DNA of 64,000 nucleotides, taken from contig CM082577.2 in assembly GCA_040954595.2 (NCBI GenBank), positions 17,794,001-17,858,000 of the forward strand, read 5' to 3'. Below, one piece after another: positions 24,173 to 35,788 of this stretch; within the stretch, counting starts at the first letter, position 1, and every line of letters begins with the position of its first letter. Below the pieces are notes generated by a model. The model had not been told where the DNA came from, did no database searches, and saw only the letters and a program-made list of their open reading frames with translations. This stretch comes from Balanoglossus misakiensis. Lineage: Eukaryota; Hemichordata. Position numbers and translations under genes: made by a program.

Positions 24173-27100
24173 ATGGGTGATAAAATTGACATGAGTCTCG
24201 ATGATATCATCAAACTAAACAAACCAACTGGTGGCAGGGGAAGAGGGCGCGGGGGACGTGGTCGCGGAGGTTCTTTCAGAGGACGTGGTCGTGGCGGCGG
24301 TGGTGGCGGTCCAGTACGAAATCAACGGACGCAACAAAGAGGAAGAGCAAGGCCCACGCCGTATTCTAGGGTAAGTGAACATAAATTGGCCTAGAATTAA
24401 AAGTGGAAAGTCAATGTCAGGCTTGTACCTGTGTCGTAAATTGCAGAAACTTTTGGAAAATACCAAAAAAGTAATAGAAAGGCTTGGAAATCTGAATGAA
24501 TCTGGGCGTTTGTACCGGTAAGGCCCAGAGGCGATGCAACAGACATCTAGGACCTGCCGCTATTATTATAATAGTGTAGTAAGTTGTTTCTAGTCGTTTT
24601 TGTCCACTTTGCGTCTAAAACTAACTTATAGAAACAAAGCGGACAAAACACGTCTACACACTATGCTCAAATTATAAATGGCTTGGTCCGTAAATTTACC
24701 GAATTTTCTAGTATGGGAAGCCCTATGCCTAGGATCCTTGTACCCCTAATCTTATGCAGTATTGATTTACAATGGATCATTTGACCTGCAAGTGCTGTCT
24801 TAATAATAGCAGGTCCACACACGTGTAAAATATAGCTACCAGATGAAAATAATGCAAATGTACATAAAGAAACAGGAAAAAAACTCATTAAATGTAACCC
24901 TTAGGGTTGGATCTTTGTTTATGATTGCTTTGAAATTTTGTAGGCACTTTGCTAGAGCATGGAGGTACTAGTACCTCCATGGCTAGAGGTAGCCAAAGTA
25001 AGATGTTATAAAATGTTGGTGAATTTGCATATTTTTGTTCTTGGGATGGGGCAATTTTTGCAAGTTTTCATGATAAATTGTTTTCTTATAAACTGATTTT
25101 TGGCATTGTTGAACAATATTGTTCTCTCTTATTCTTAAACCCCGGTGCGGAAAGTCCTGGGGTTCGGATTAACGTGTGTTTGTATAGTTGTTTATTTGGG
25201 AGTGGTCGTCGTGCATAATGACTGTGTAATTGCTCTCATGTACACAGAAAATAATTGAACACTTCACACTTCCACGCGATTGACAACTGTTTGAATGGCA
25301 TGGTTATTGTTTCCCAGGGACGCTTCTGAAAAGCACTGAAACCAGATTTCTCCCAAAATCATCGTTGTTTCATAAGCTCGTGTACTTTTTCGTCGATAAC
25401 TTTATGCCGTGTGTGTTTATAAAGCCAACTACTGTCGTTGTGTGGTGTAATTCTTTATGCTTGGACCTGTTTGGGCCGATTTTCATAGAGCCAAGATCGT
25501 TAGTGTTGTCTGTTGTCAGTCAAACGGCATTAAGATTCGCCACTGATTTGGGGGGTCTTTTATACCCCGCACCGGGGTTTAAACACCCGACAAGAGTTTT
25601 AAACTGCTTGTCGGATTGCTTTGAATTAGGTCATATCTGCTTGCCAAAGTCACCAGTGATTTTTATTCAAGTGTACACCTATTTCTGTGTAATCCCCAGG
25701 TGGAACTACAGTGGCCTTGACACTAGTATGTTTTTTTGTATCTTTCAGCCGAAACAAATGCCAGACCAATGGGAACATGATATGTTTGATGGAAGGGGAG
25801 GAGGCAGTATCAGACAGGGTAACTTTGGAAGACTAGGTACAATAGAACAGGGAAAATTACTGGTATCAAATTTAGATTTTGGTGTGTCTGATGCTGATAT
25901 ACAAGTAAGTTGCTAAATGGAAATCATTCCTGTATATTGAAATGTGTGTATGTCAAAAGTTACTCTATGATATGTACTATATTGATTATAACTTTGTGGA
26001 GAATAAAGTTTTGGTCTCACAAAGTGGGATTACATGTCTTTTCATCTAGACAGGGAGGGTATTCACCCGGACCCCATGTTGACATGTTGGCACCGCCTAG
26101 CAATTTCTCAAGGGTGACCAGTGACCCTTACAATTATATTTCACTCGCATGTGGAATATTACATTCCCCCCTTGCCAGAATGGACCCCCCCCCCCCCAAA
26201 AAAAAAGTGGATATGCATTTTGCCAATACAAATGCTATCTCACTTGAGGGAGTTGTGCTAGGGAGATCTACAGGTTTCACATATTTATTGGTGACATATG
26301 GAACAGAATGTGTCCAATTGAAAAATTGTGTTACATGTAATACCTGCACAGACAGTACATTTACTGAAAGAGTTATTCGAGTCAGAATGAGAAAATGTGA
26401 TGTCACTTCCATCAAACTCCTCCGTCTTCATTTCCTTCTGCTCACATTTGTGTGGGACGATGTTGTTGCTGAGTTGTGTTGATTGTAGGAGAAATTTGGT
26501 ACAAGCGATGATGAGCCATTTTTGTGAGAGGGGGTTGGGAAGATTCACTTTATTTCATTGTTATGCATGAATGCAGTAAATGAAAGAAGCAAAATGTTAT
26601 TGACACAATTTGTTTCCATACAGGAATTATTTGCAGATTTTGGTACATTGAAACGGGCAGCAGTGCACTATGACAGATCAGGGAGAAGTTTAGGAACAGC
26701 TGATGTTGTATTTGAGAAAAAGGGTGATGCCATTAAAGCAATGAAACAGTACAACAATGTGCCTTTAGATGGTGAGTTACTCTCTTTGTTATCATTACAA
26801 TTTGACATCAAATTATGGGGAAAATAAAGATTGCCCCTTTTTTAGGGTGGTAATTTTACCTTTGTTTTTCTTGACTTATAAAGACAAAAGAGATCAAGGG
26901 AATAAATGTGTGGAGCTCATGTGTGAAAAATCAGAAAGGGTTGAGTTTTGCTTTACAGAGTTTGTTGCTCGCATATGAAAATTCTTACAAAAGTGGGGAG
27001 GTGTTGATTCCAGAGTTGAAGAAATAGTGATTTTCCATTCATGGTCAAATTTCTACAGTTGAGGTAAAAATTATTTTTTACCAAAATAGGGTGGTCAAAT

Positions 27101-30100
27101 TATTACAGCAGTCTAATAACAGGAATAATAATGGTATGTCACTTTGAATGTAGGTACAAGTCAGATTACTTCTGATGCTGCATCATGCAATGTGTGCTTG
27201 TGTCCATTATTGTATATTTTTGATGATGCCAGTGAATTTTTGAGCAAAAATAACAAATAAAGTGATTAGAAAGGCAACTGTGATAATACAATCAAAATGG
27301 AAATGTGAGTAATTTATAATACTATCAAAGAAAGTTTTATAAATACTTTATAATTATCCTCAAAGTATCAATGGCGTGGATTTTTTTTTCAGGTAGGGCC
27401 ATGAATATTCAACTAGTCACATCAGCAAATGAAGCAGAACAACTTCAAAAGCGGCAATCCACAAGAGGTGGTGGTGGTGGTGGTGGTGTTGGAACAGGGT
27501 AAGGAATACACTATATTCATGACTTTTTTCATTTGAAGAGGTTATCTTGGAGGAGAATTATTTATGACACACAGACACAATTACAAGAGGACTTGAGTGA
27601 AAGAAAGAACAGGTGGATTTCGGTTGGGGAGCAAACAAGAGTTACTAAGTGTAGTATAAGACTGACATTGACATTGACAGTCTTGATGCAGACAAAAACC
27701 ATGCAGTGCTGGAAGAACCTAAAGCTTTTTGGCTTTGAAAGAAGCAATCTTCCTTGCCTTGCCTTGCTCTTTCGTGCTCATTTTACTACTTCACACATGA
27801 TGTTCTGATTGTCTGCCATTACGTAGCCATGACTGAAATTCTCTCCTGCATTTTCACTAAATTTGGGGCACCCTCACAACAGAAGCAAGTAACTCCTACT
27901 GTATTTCCTGACATCTCAAAACTTACGTATTAAACTTGCCATTTAGCAAACGTGCCATGACTGATTTTGCTCAACTGTGATTTGCTCGAGTATTTTATAA
28001 TCCATGATTATCCAAAGACGTTTATGTTGTTGACAGTGACCAATTTTCAGCATATTTGTGTAGACTTCTCATTCACGTCTCAACATTGAACAGCATGTCA
28101 TTTTATACCAAACAGGAAAGGCTTCTATCAAACGTGTCAGTCATACTCCATTTGTGTTTTGTCTTTAATATTTTTCTTTTTGTTCCAAAAGTTATTCTCG
28201 TGGTAACAGAGGAGGAAATAAAGTGCGGGGTCGTGGACGCGGTCGAGGAGGAGGAAGAGGTGGTGGACAGCAACGAAAAATAGTAACGGCCGAAGAACTT
28301 GATGCACAGTTAGATGCCTACAACGCCAAGGTATTGATATTTGCTGTTCCTCTTGATTTGTAAATTGTCGTATTGGTCATTATCATATGCTCATGCTGAT
28401 ATCACCTCCTCCTAGTGACGTTTAACGTGAATATCACCACTTTTAGTGTGAAATGTCACCGGTTATATTTCACACTAAACGTCATCATTTCTTGCGCTGA
28501 TACCCGGAACTATGTTCATGAAAATGGCGACCTTAAATGTAAACAAACATAACTCGATACAGGGCCCGGTTTCATGAGATCTGATATACCGGTGTGCCGG
28601 TAGTCAACATCGAAAGTCATGGGGTTCTGATCGCCACGGACATGTGTTATAAATAAAAGATTTATCTTGTGTGATTGATTTAGAAAAAACCACGATTGTT
28701 AGTTACACCTGTAAAAAAATACCGCCTCGCTCAGACAGCAGGAAGAGATGTCAAACATCCTCGCCCAATCTTCATCCAAACACGTCGAAAATCGGGCAAT
28801 TTCACATGTGAAATCTGGTTCGATCAGTCCAAGTACGTGTCAGATGGAAACGGCGACAAGGGTTGGTATATTTAGCGACGCAGTGATATATGGCGGCTCG
28901 TTCAATATCTGTACGTTTCCAATGCGACGTCGACGGGATCATCCTCCATGACACAGCCCCCACCACCGTACAAACGACGCCATCGTGCAGTCAGATATGA
29001 CTCTCCGTGCTCATCAGAAAATTCACAAAAATGAACAGACTTTGAGACTCTTGAACTTTGAAATGAAAGGCCTCTGGCTTTATTTGCAATTAAACTAATT
29101 TCATACCGATTTTGAATCTCATCGCGATGTTCATGACGTTCACTTGTTCTTGTTGTTGCACACCCCCAAAAATGTGTTCGATTCAAGTTCAATTTTCAAA
29201 CGTTTTGTTGTTTTGCATGATGCAGAGCGGTCCTTGAACAATTTACTAGTCTAAAACATCTTTGACTTACCGATGTTGTCGTTTCCTATCGTTATTTTAC
29301 ATCTTAACAGTTATCCTCATACTTTTACATAACCGCTACGCTAGCGCTACACTTTAAAATGGCGCGTCACGTCAACATCATCAGTCATGAATGAAGCCAA
29401 TTTACAATGTTAAAGGGAAGGGGTCAATGCGCCGCGTGGGTGTCCCCCTTGATGAGAATATGTCCTCCCATATTACCAGCACAAACCTCACTGCAGTCGC
29501 CATGACCTACTAAGATCTTCAGTTGCTGCCATGCCCAGTCTACACTACAGTTGGCTGCTTCGTTCATTCTAAGAATGATCTAATTTGTTGTGGATGAATT
29601 GTAATGTTTATAAACAAACGCGGCGCGACGACCCCTTCACTTTAGCAAAATAGCAATGTGCTAGGTGGAATAAAATAATTCATTTCGACTCGTGTGATGC
29701 GGCTCACAACCCACACTCGCGGCAAATATTGCCCAACAAGAGGTGATATGGGGCGATAACCTCATAATATCACATGCAAAGATTAATTAATCAAATATGC
29801 AGAACCGTATTAGCCTTGCACTAATTTGGAACACTCACAATTTGGTGGTGCCAAACAGTTTGTGGGAAAATGTTGTGTAATCAGTCTGGTGAAAATCATC
29901 ATTGGTAATCAAACCTTTTATTTTTGGAGTCTATTCATCATCCATGTGCTAAAAGTTAACCTATATATAGTCAACCTTTCATCTACATGTACTAGGCTGA
30001 GCAATATCTACAGACTGGATCTTCCTTGTCTTGGTGGGCTTGCTCAGTAGTGTCTCCACCCCTCTTGAGTCTTGGTTAATCTTAATGTGAATAATTTTTT

Positions 30101-30139
30101 TATTATCTCTTTTTTCTTTTACAGATGGACACAGATTAA
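24173..30139 (+). CDS. ALYREF: ALYREF/THOC4 mRNA export adaptor (six coding exons, complete)
   Basis: ALYREF is the TREX-complex adaptor that the helicase UAP56/DDX39B loads onto spliced, capped mRNA and that hands it to NXF1 for nuclear export. Exons: 24173-24370, 25749-25904, 26624-26771, 27393-27498, 28192-28330, 30125-30139. All have GT-AG borders and the joined frame encodes 253 aa (human about 257). Residues 1-17 hold the N-terminal UAP56-binding motif ([14 protein letters not shown]); about 21-46 form an RGG-rich arm; about 101-178 are an RRM with RNP2 LLVSNL and RNP1-like LGTADVVF; about 197-233 form a second Gly/Arg arm; the end [15 protein letters not shown] is the C-terminal UAP56-binding motif. 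The last exon contributes only MDTD and the stop. A (GGT)n run encodes poly-Gly near residue 195. Orthology is clear; the symbol follows vertebrate usage. Confidence 0.96.
24958..24981. repeat. Perfect 24-bp palindrome in ALYREF intron 1
   Basis: The two 12-base halves, CATGGAGGTACT and its exact complement, abut with no spacer. The half-site word CATGGAGGTAC also occurs around 7975 and 8010. Could be the relic of a fold-back element or a binding site; function unknown. Confidence 0.7.
25135..25582. mobile_element. TTAA-flanked MITE in ALYREF intron 1 (piggyBac-like)
   Basis: Both ends are TTAA, and immediately inside are inverted repeats ACCCCGGTGCGG and CCGCACCGGGGT. The 448-bp body has no transposase. 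TTAA targets are the hallmark of piggyBac-type insertion; other TTAA-bounded elements in this window have different ends. Confidence 0.7.
28720..29360. other. CpG-rich segments inside ALYREF intron 5
   Basis: CpG density rises sharply at about 28720-29000 and 29330-29400, unlike the surrounding intron. On the minus strand, an ATG near 28950 opens [12 protein letters not shown] followed by GTACAG, which could be an exon and donor. No continuation was found. It may be an old promoter, an antisense gene start, or a CpG-rich repeat; no identity is assigned. Confidence 0.25.
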
Positions 30140-32420
30140 TGGACATCCCACCACCAAGCTTATCTTTCAGAACATCCTACTTGTAATACATGTGTTCATT
30201 GGCAGGGTTTGCACGCTTATGGAAAAGCCTGGAAAGTTCTTGACTGGAAAAAATAAAATATTCTGCTGGAAAGATTTGGAAAGTTGTTTGAGCTACTTAC
30301 ATGTATACTACCATATGATGATAAAAAGACTGCATTAGTCACTCCTGGACTTCTGAATGAATGAGTGTATGAACCCTGACATTTTTACTGCACTGGACAC
30401 TAGTTATTGCATTCTTTGTGAATCAGCAGCTAGTCATCCTGCAATAAGATGTTGTTACAAGTTTGATCTGTGAATTTATCCTTAGAACAGTTATAAATTA
30501 TGTTTTTGTTATCTACTTCTCTTTGTTGAGTAGAGATTGTAATTTTTGTTTAAGGAAAAGTTTATCAGCCTTTTCTAAAACCAAAAAATGTAAAACGGTG
30601 AAGTACAAATATCTTATTTAAAATTAATTTCTGATGATAATGTGACTTTCAGCTGGGATATACAATGTATTTTGAAATCTTAGATGTTGTTTGGAACAGC
30701 TTTACCCCATTGTTATATCAAGACACCCAGTCCAAGTTATGTCTGTACATTATTTTAAAAGAACTGTTTTTTTGCGGCATGCGGAACCAATCATTGAATG
30801 TTACCTATGTGTATTCTTATACTACATGTACCACAATATAACGTCAATTTTTAAATGAGATTGTGGTTGTCTTACAGCTATCAGAAACGTATACTTGGCA
30901 GCATATTATTTCTGGAAATGAAGGCTTTCTCTGTAGCTTTTTTAGGATTTGATGTGATTTTAAAACCACTTAAAAGTGTCATAGCCAATTTTTTACGAGG
31001 AAAACCTAAATAGGAGACTTACGAGATTTTTTCTTGTTTTTTTTTCGGCGAAAATTCCATGCCCAGTTTTGTACATTTCTTCTTGGTATATTCAGTCATT
31101 CAGGACTTTCACCAACCACTTACCCAAGAGGTCATTCTCCCAGATTTTCAATGTTTCCAGACCCAAGTCATCTTTATGAATATCAGGGGTCTTAAGCTGG
31201 TAGAGAGGCTTCATTGTCAGTAAAAATCATGGATAAAAATCTTTTTGTGAAAAGACCGACGAATTACTTTGTTCCTTCAGTCCCCAATCCGCTATTGCTT
31301 GATCCTACTCTTGGTAATTTTTTTCACAGAAATTGAACAGCTACATGTTTCTTAATGTTCATGATGTATGCTTCAGCCAGTTTGTTCATCCCAGACACAA
31401 CATGAAAAAAGAAATAAGATAATGCGGTCAGTTCAAGGTATACCACCATTGCTAATTTACATATGCATTTATTGTCAAAAGGGATTGATAACATAGATTT
31501 CTGTGTCTACTTTTAATGGAAATCGTGGTTAACATCTGCCATACCCTTTGTATTAATATTTGGATGTACCACATGAGTTTGGGTTCTGCAACCACTGCCA
31601 GTTATCTTTGTAGTTGCTATCATTTGGATTTGTGTTAATTGAAACGTATCACTGTGTTGTATTGCAACCTGCATTACTGCTGACAATAACCAAAGTTATT
31701 TTTGTGATTAAATGTTTTAATTCCCTGAAGCATCAGACTACATGACACCAATATTATGCATCAGCTGCCTGCCAGTCTGTGTTTTGATCCATGATGCCAC
31801 AGTGAACATATTGTGCACCATACTGGTCTGTCATCTGTCATCCTGCTGATTGATGGCTTGCTGTGCAAATTTGTATTGGGGAGAATCTTGAACCTGATGG
31901 AACTCTTGTTAGCATTTATGAAATTTGTATCATTGGAGTCTATGTTTGCTGCATTTGACCAAGCAAGCTTCCTGAAATGATGAGTGAGATTACTGTCGAT
32001 TTTATTTGGGGAAGAGAATGTAAAAGTTGTCCGATATATGGTTTTCCCTCTGTTAGTCTTGTTTTTTTTGGATGAAGCTTCTCCTTAATATCCATTCATT
32101 GTTCCATGCACTTTTATTCTTGGTATTTATGCTGAGATCATTTTGTTGTTCATTCATGCATGCTCTGTCACCAGTACCATTGAACCTAGTTGACAAGGTC
32201 GCTGTCATTAAATTGTAAGTTTTAGTCAGCCAACAGAAATGTTATGACATTCACACCTGAGAACAGATTGATTTATCACACATTGCTTATAGTAATGATT
32301 ATGAATCATAGTTTGAGGGATTGATGCAAATATCGAACGAGGTCAGTCTGTAGCTACAGTGCAGTCTAACACAGTAACAACTTCATAATAGTTTATTATA
32401 CTGTGCTGAGTTGGAATAAA
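30140..32420 (+). other. Likely ALYREF 3' UTR and downstream DNA
   Basis: After the stop at 30139 there is 2.3 kb of AT-rich DNA free of recognisable repeats and exons, which suits a long 3' UTR. AATAAA at 32415-32420 followed by a GT-rich stretch is a plausible cleavage signal; an earlier AAAATAAA near 30250 is another option. The true end needs transcript data. Confidence 0.4.
32415..32420 (+). terminator. Candidate poly(A) signal for ALYREF
   Basis: AATAAA lies 2.28 kb past the stop codon, followed within 20-40 bases by GAGGTATATGTTCTCC, a possible downstream element. One of several possible sites. Confidence 0.3.
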
Positions 32421-33484
32421 TGAGGTATATGTTCTCCTGGCTTTTATTGTCCTCTCATTTGCCATGATGATGACCAAGTTTTGAGATATTTTGTTTTATT
32501 GAGTTCATTGGAAATGTATTTTACAAGAAATTGTTGCTTTTTGTTGTTTTGTATTCCACTCTTCAAGTCGTAAATACCATATTAAACCTAAACTTTTCAT
32601 AAACTCTTCTGCTTCCTGTGTTACATGATTGTTATGTACATGCAACATACATATACACAATCTGGTAATTATATCACACTTTCGAAGAACAAGGAACTAC
32701 TGTAGTCACATGTGGTTCCAGTGACAGGTTACGGTAAGGGAAAGGGTATATTCAACATTTTGAGTTAGTGTAAGTTTGGGGTTAATTCGAATTGTTTATT
32801 ACATGTCATATCATTATATCAATCAATCAACCAATAAATAAATAACAACAAACAAACACACGCACTCACTACAAACAAGGAGGAAGTTTATAGTTCCCTG
32901 TCAGTGTCAAAACACAAAACTGTATACAAGAAAAACTGCAGTTAATAGCTGCACATATTCAAGAAATTCATAGATACGTTAGAAACAGACGATAGTGTCC
33001 CCAATGCGGATCTATTCTTGAAAATATAAATGTCAATATAGTGCTTCCCCAAAATAAAGTAATTCTCACATGTGATAAATTGATGACCCCATAAAAATCC
33101 TCTGGTCCCCTGGAAGTAAATTGTGAAACCTCCCAAACTAATGCTGCTTGAACTTTGAGACAGGAAGCCTGAAGGAGATAAATGCAAGCACATGACATAA
33201 ATTGTTTCTTTGCACACAATCCACAAGTCAAGAGTCCATTCATCCCAATAAACCGTATAACGCATATACCAGGGCTTATACTCTTCCGCGTCGAAAAAAA
33301 ACAAGAACCCATATGCCTATGTACTTGCGAGAAACTTGTTATGTCTTCCTAACTGAACCCCTTTCAGTTGTAATATGGTGATATCATAGATACACCAGTG
33401 CAATAATATATTACGAATGAAACAGAAATTGAACAACTGCGCATGAATATGAAGGACAAGTGTACATGTACTGAACTATAATTC
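32421..33484. other. Intergenic between ALYREF and ARHGDIA
   Basis: No gene is supported. Two overlapping minus-strand frames at 32942-33312 (114-120 codons) have no recognisable motif and no splice support; they are probably fortuitous. Confidence 0.4.
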
Positions 33485-33559
33485 GCCATATTGGCAAGCT
33501 GCAGTTTCCGCATTCTTGGTCGGTGCATGTGCTGGGCGATAGTTTATACAGTGTGGACG
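33485..33559 (+). promoter_or_regulatory. Possible untranslated first exon and promoter of ARHGDIA
   Basis: GC-rich sequence ends at GTGTGGACG|GTGAGTGTGG, a strong donor at 33559/33560 without a coding frame of note. An acceptor CTTCGTAG at 35765-35772 lies 16 bases before the ARHGDIA start codon. A 5' UTR intron of about 2.2 kb joining the two is therefore plausible. The exon's 5' boundary is a guess. Confidence 0.35.
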
Positions 33560-33935
33560 GTGAGTGTGGTATTTTTCTTACGACAGTTAAACGACTGTCA
33601 CTTTTAACAGTGTTCTACATCATCTGTATAAATTTAAGTGACACTGGGTGACATTTTGACTAAAGATTGTATGTCATCGCTCAGGTTTTGACTCAACCTC
33701 AATAGGGCGTGTTCCCGGAAGTCTCGCGGTCGAACAAATTTATTTGGTGATCTTTTTCGGATGCATTTTATTTTCCTGGTGTGAAATCGTCTGTCGGGGA
33801 TGTTTTGAAAATAGCCTTAAAGGATGAACGTACATAGGTCACAATTATCCGTAGGAGGACCCCAATATGACAATCGGGTATGATTTAGCAACTTCCCCTT
33901 GCATTTGCAGTGTGTAGCTGGTGTATGTTCTAACC

Positions 33936-34478
33936 CTGCGTACAGGTCTGTGTGTTCCCGGCGTTACACGGCCTCCACCCACAGCCCTGCAAGGCGCCAT
34001 AGAAAAAACTGGTGCTTCTGCGGTCCGGATCCGGACCGCAGCTTTTTCGGCCGAAATTCGATTTTATCGAAGCAAAATCCTTTCCCTGTCTACTTCTGCC
34101 TCCTAACCGACTCCAAATATGATGCGATTAACTTGTCCTAACGTCCGAACCACTCGCGTTTGATTTATTTTTGTGTGTTTACATGTTGAGATCGCCATAT
34201 TAAATATAAGGCTTACAGCGAGTTTATCTCCATGGGTAAACATAAAAATTTAAGAAAGCGAGTGGTTCGGACGTTAGGACAAGTTAATCGCATCATATTT
34301 GGAGTCGGTTAGGAGGCAGAAGTAGACAGGGAAAGGATTTTGCTTCGATAAAATCGAATTTCGGCCGAAAAAGCTGCGGTCCGGATCCGGACCGCAGAAG
34401 CACCAGTTTTTTCTATGGCGCCTTGCAGGGCTGTGGTGGAGGCCGTGTAACGCCGGGAACACACAGACCTGTACGCAG
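33936..34478. mobile_element. Large fold-back element, 221-222 bp arms
   Basis: Left arm 33936-34157 and right arm 34258-34478 are almost perfect inverted copies around a loop of 100 bases; I see a single one-base indel (ACCCACAGCC versus ACCACAGCC). AGCTGGTGTATGTTC at 33916-33930 and AGCTAGTGTATGTTC at 34479-34493 look like a flanking duplication with one mismatch. Mirror-image open frames in each arm encode the same peptide as an artefact. It sits in the presumed ARHGDIA 5' UTR intron. Confidence 0.8.
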
Positions 34479-35111
34479 AGCTAGTGTATGTTCATACATA
34501 CGTGGAAAGTAACTAATCGCAATTAACGGAGGATCGTAAAGTGCATAACCCCATCATTGTCGTTCAAGTTTTATGTGAATTATATCACAGTCTGTATAGA
34601 GGAACTCCCTCTATATGTTATGTCTTTTGCAATTTTTGCAGCCGTTTTGTACTTGTAGCCGGGACTTGTAGTAGGATGTTGCATGCAACTTGCAAGTTTG
34701 TAAGCGGAAGTGCGACTATTTTTTTGTAATATATTATTAAGGAAAGGCGCCCGTTCTTTTTTTAAATGTGACATTTAAGACCAGTCAAAAACTAGGAATG
34801 TCGGTGGTATAAAACGTGTTTCGTCGTGGTCAGTTCTGCACTTCAATACACTAGAAATAACAAGTATAGAAATTTATTGGCACCAGCATCATGGAGCTAC
34901 CCCAGATTTGCTTAGATTCCGTAGCCCCAGCACTTCCCCGTCAACCTACAGAAATGGAAGTCATAGGGCTACTGACTCACAGCAACCACAGATGAGCAAC
35001 AACTCCTATACATGTAATAGGTATTGTCTCTGTTCACTAGTCTCTGCCACAGGATAGTTCATGCCTGTTTAACTCAAATAGCATTGATCATGACTATTGA
35101 CTAATTATTGG

Positions 35112-35206
35112 TTTATCCCTTTCACCCCCAGTCCCTCTATAGAGGTCCAGACTTACCCTAGAAAACAATGGGTTTGTGCTAAACCGTGTGGTTGTGAAAG
35201 GGTTAA
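35112..35206. repeat. TTAACCCTTTCACC-ended MITE, copy 1
   Basis: ATCCCTTTCACCCCCAGTCC at the left and GTGAAAGGGTTAAACC at the right form imperfect inverted ends around TATAGAGGTCCAGACTTACC and AGAAAACAATGGGTTTG. Related units lie at 39134-39236 and 41793-41883. Confidence 0.5.
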
Positions 35207-35788
35207 ACCGTGATGCTGAAGTTATTCTCGCATTCGTTTTCATTTGCGTTTTTGTATTCGGGTCAGAGTCACTGACTGAAAGGGGTTATTTTTAGCACTC
35301 GTTCCAAAATTCAGAAATTTCCAGCATGTATACAAATTTGCTTACTTTTATGTAAGAATAACTGTACATATCGGGAAAACAGGTCTTCTTTTGGTGTTAT
35401 GGAAAGAAGAGGTAATGCCCCAGAATTGGAGGAAAGACCTGCAAAGCAAACTTTGGAGTTTTGCATTTTTGTATTCGTAATCATATTGATTCATCTGATC
35501 ATCATAACTGTATGAATCAAGTGTGCGATACATCAGGCCACTTAACTCAGTGATGATTCATTTTGCTGGTTTGGTCATGAACTTTGGAAATAACCCAGAT
35601 TAAAAAAAAAAATTACAGGTTCAGACCAGTAGAATTCGCTTCTGGGAAATAGTCCTTACATAATCCAAATTGCTATCAATCTTTCAGGGACTTCCAGAGA
35701 TATAAAATGTATGTGTGTATATGTACAATGATAGTAGTGACATATGCCAATTGTTGATGTTTTACTTCGTAGTGTAATATAATCCAAA

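Noticed and set aside
25365-25916. 183-codon frame overlapping ALYREF exon 2
   Set aside because: Only the 3' part (25749-25904) is coding; upstream is intron with a TTAA MITE.
33899-34462. Mirror-image frames encoding the same peptide (ARRHRKNWCFCGPDPDR)
   Set aside because: They are the two arms of a fold-back element, not a duplicated gene.
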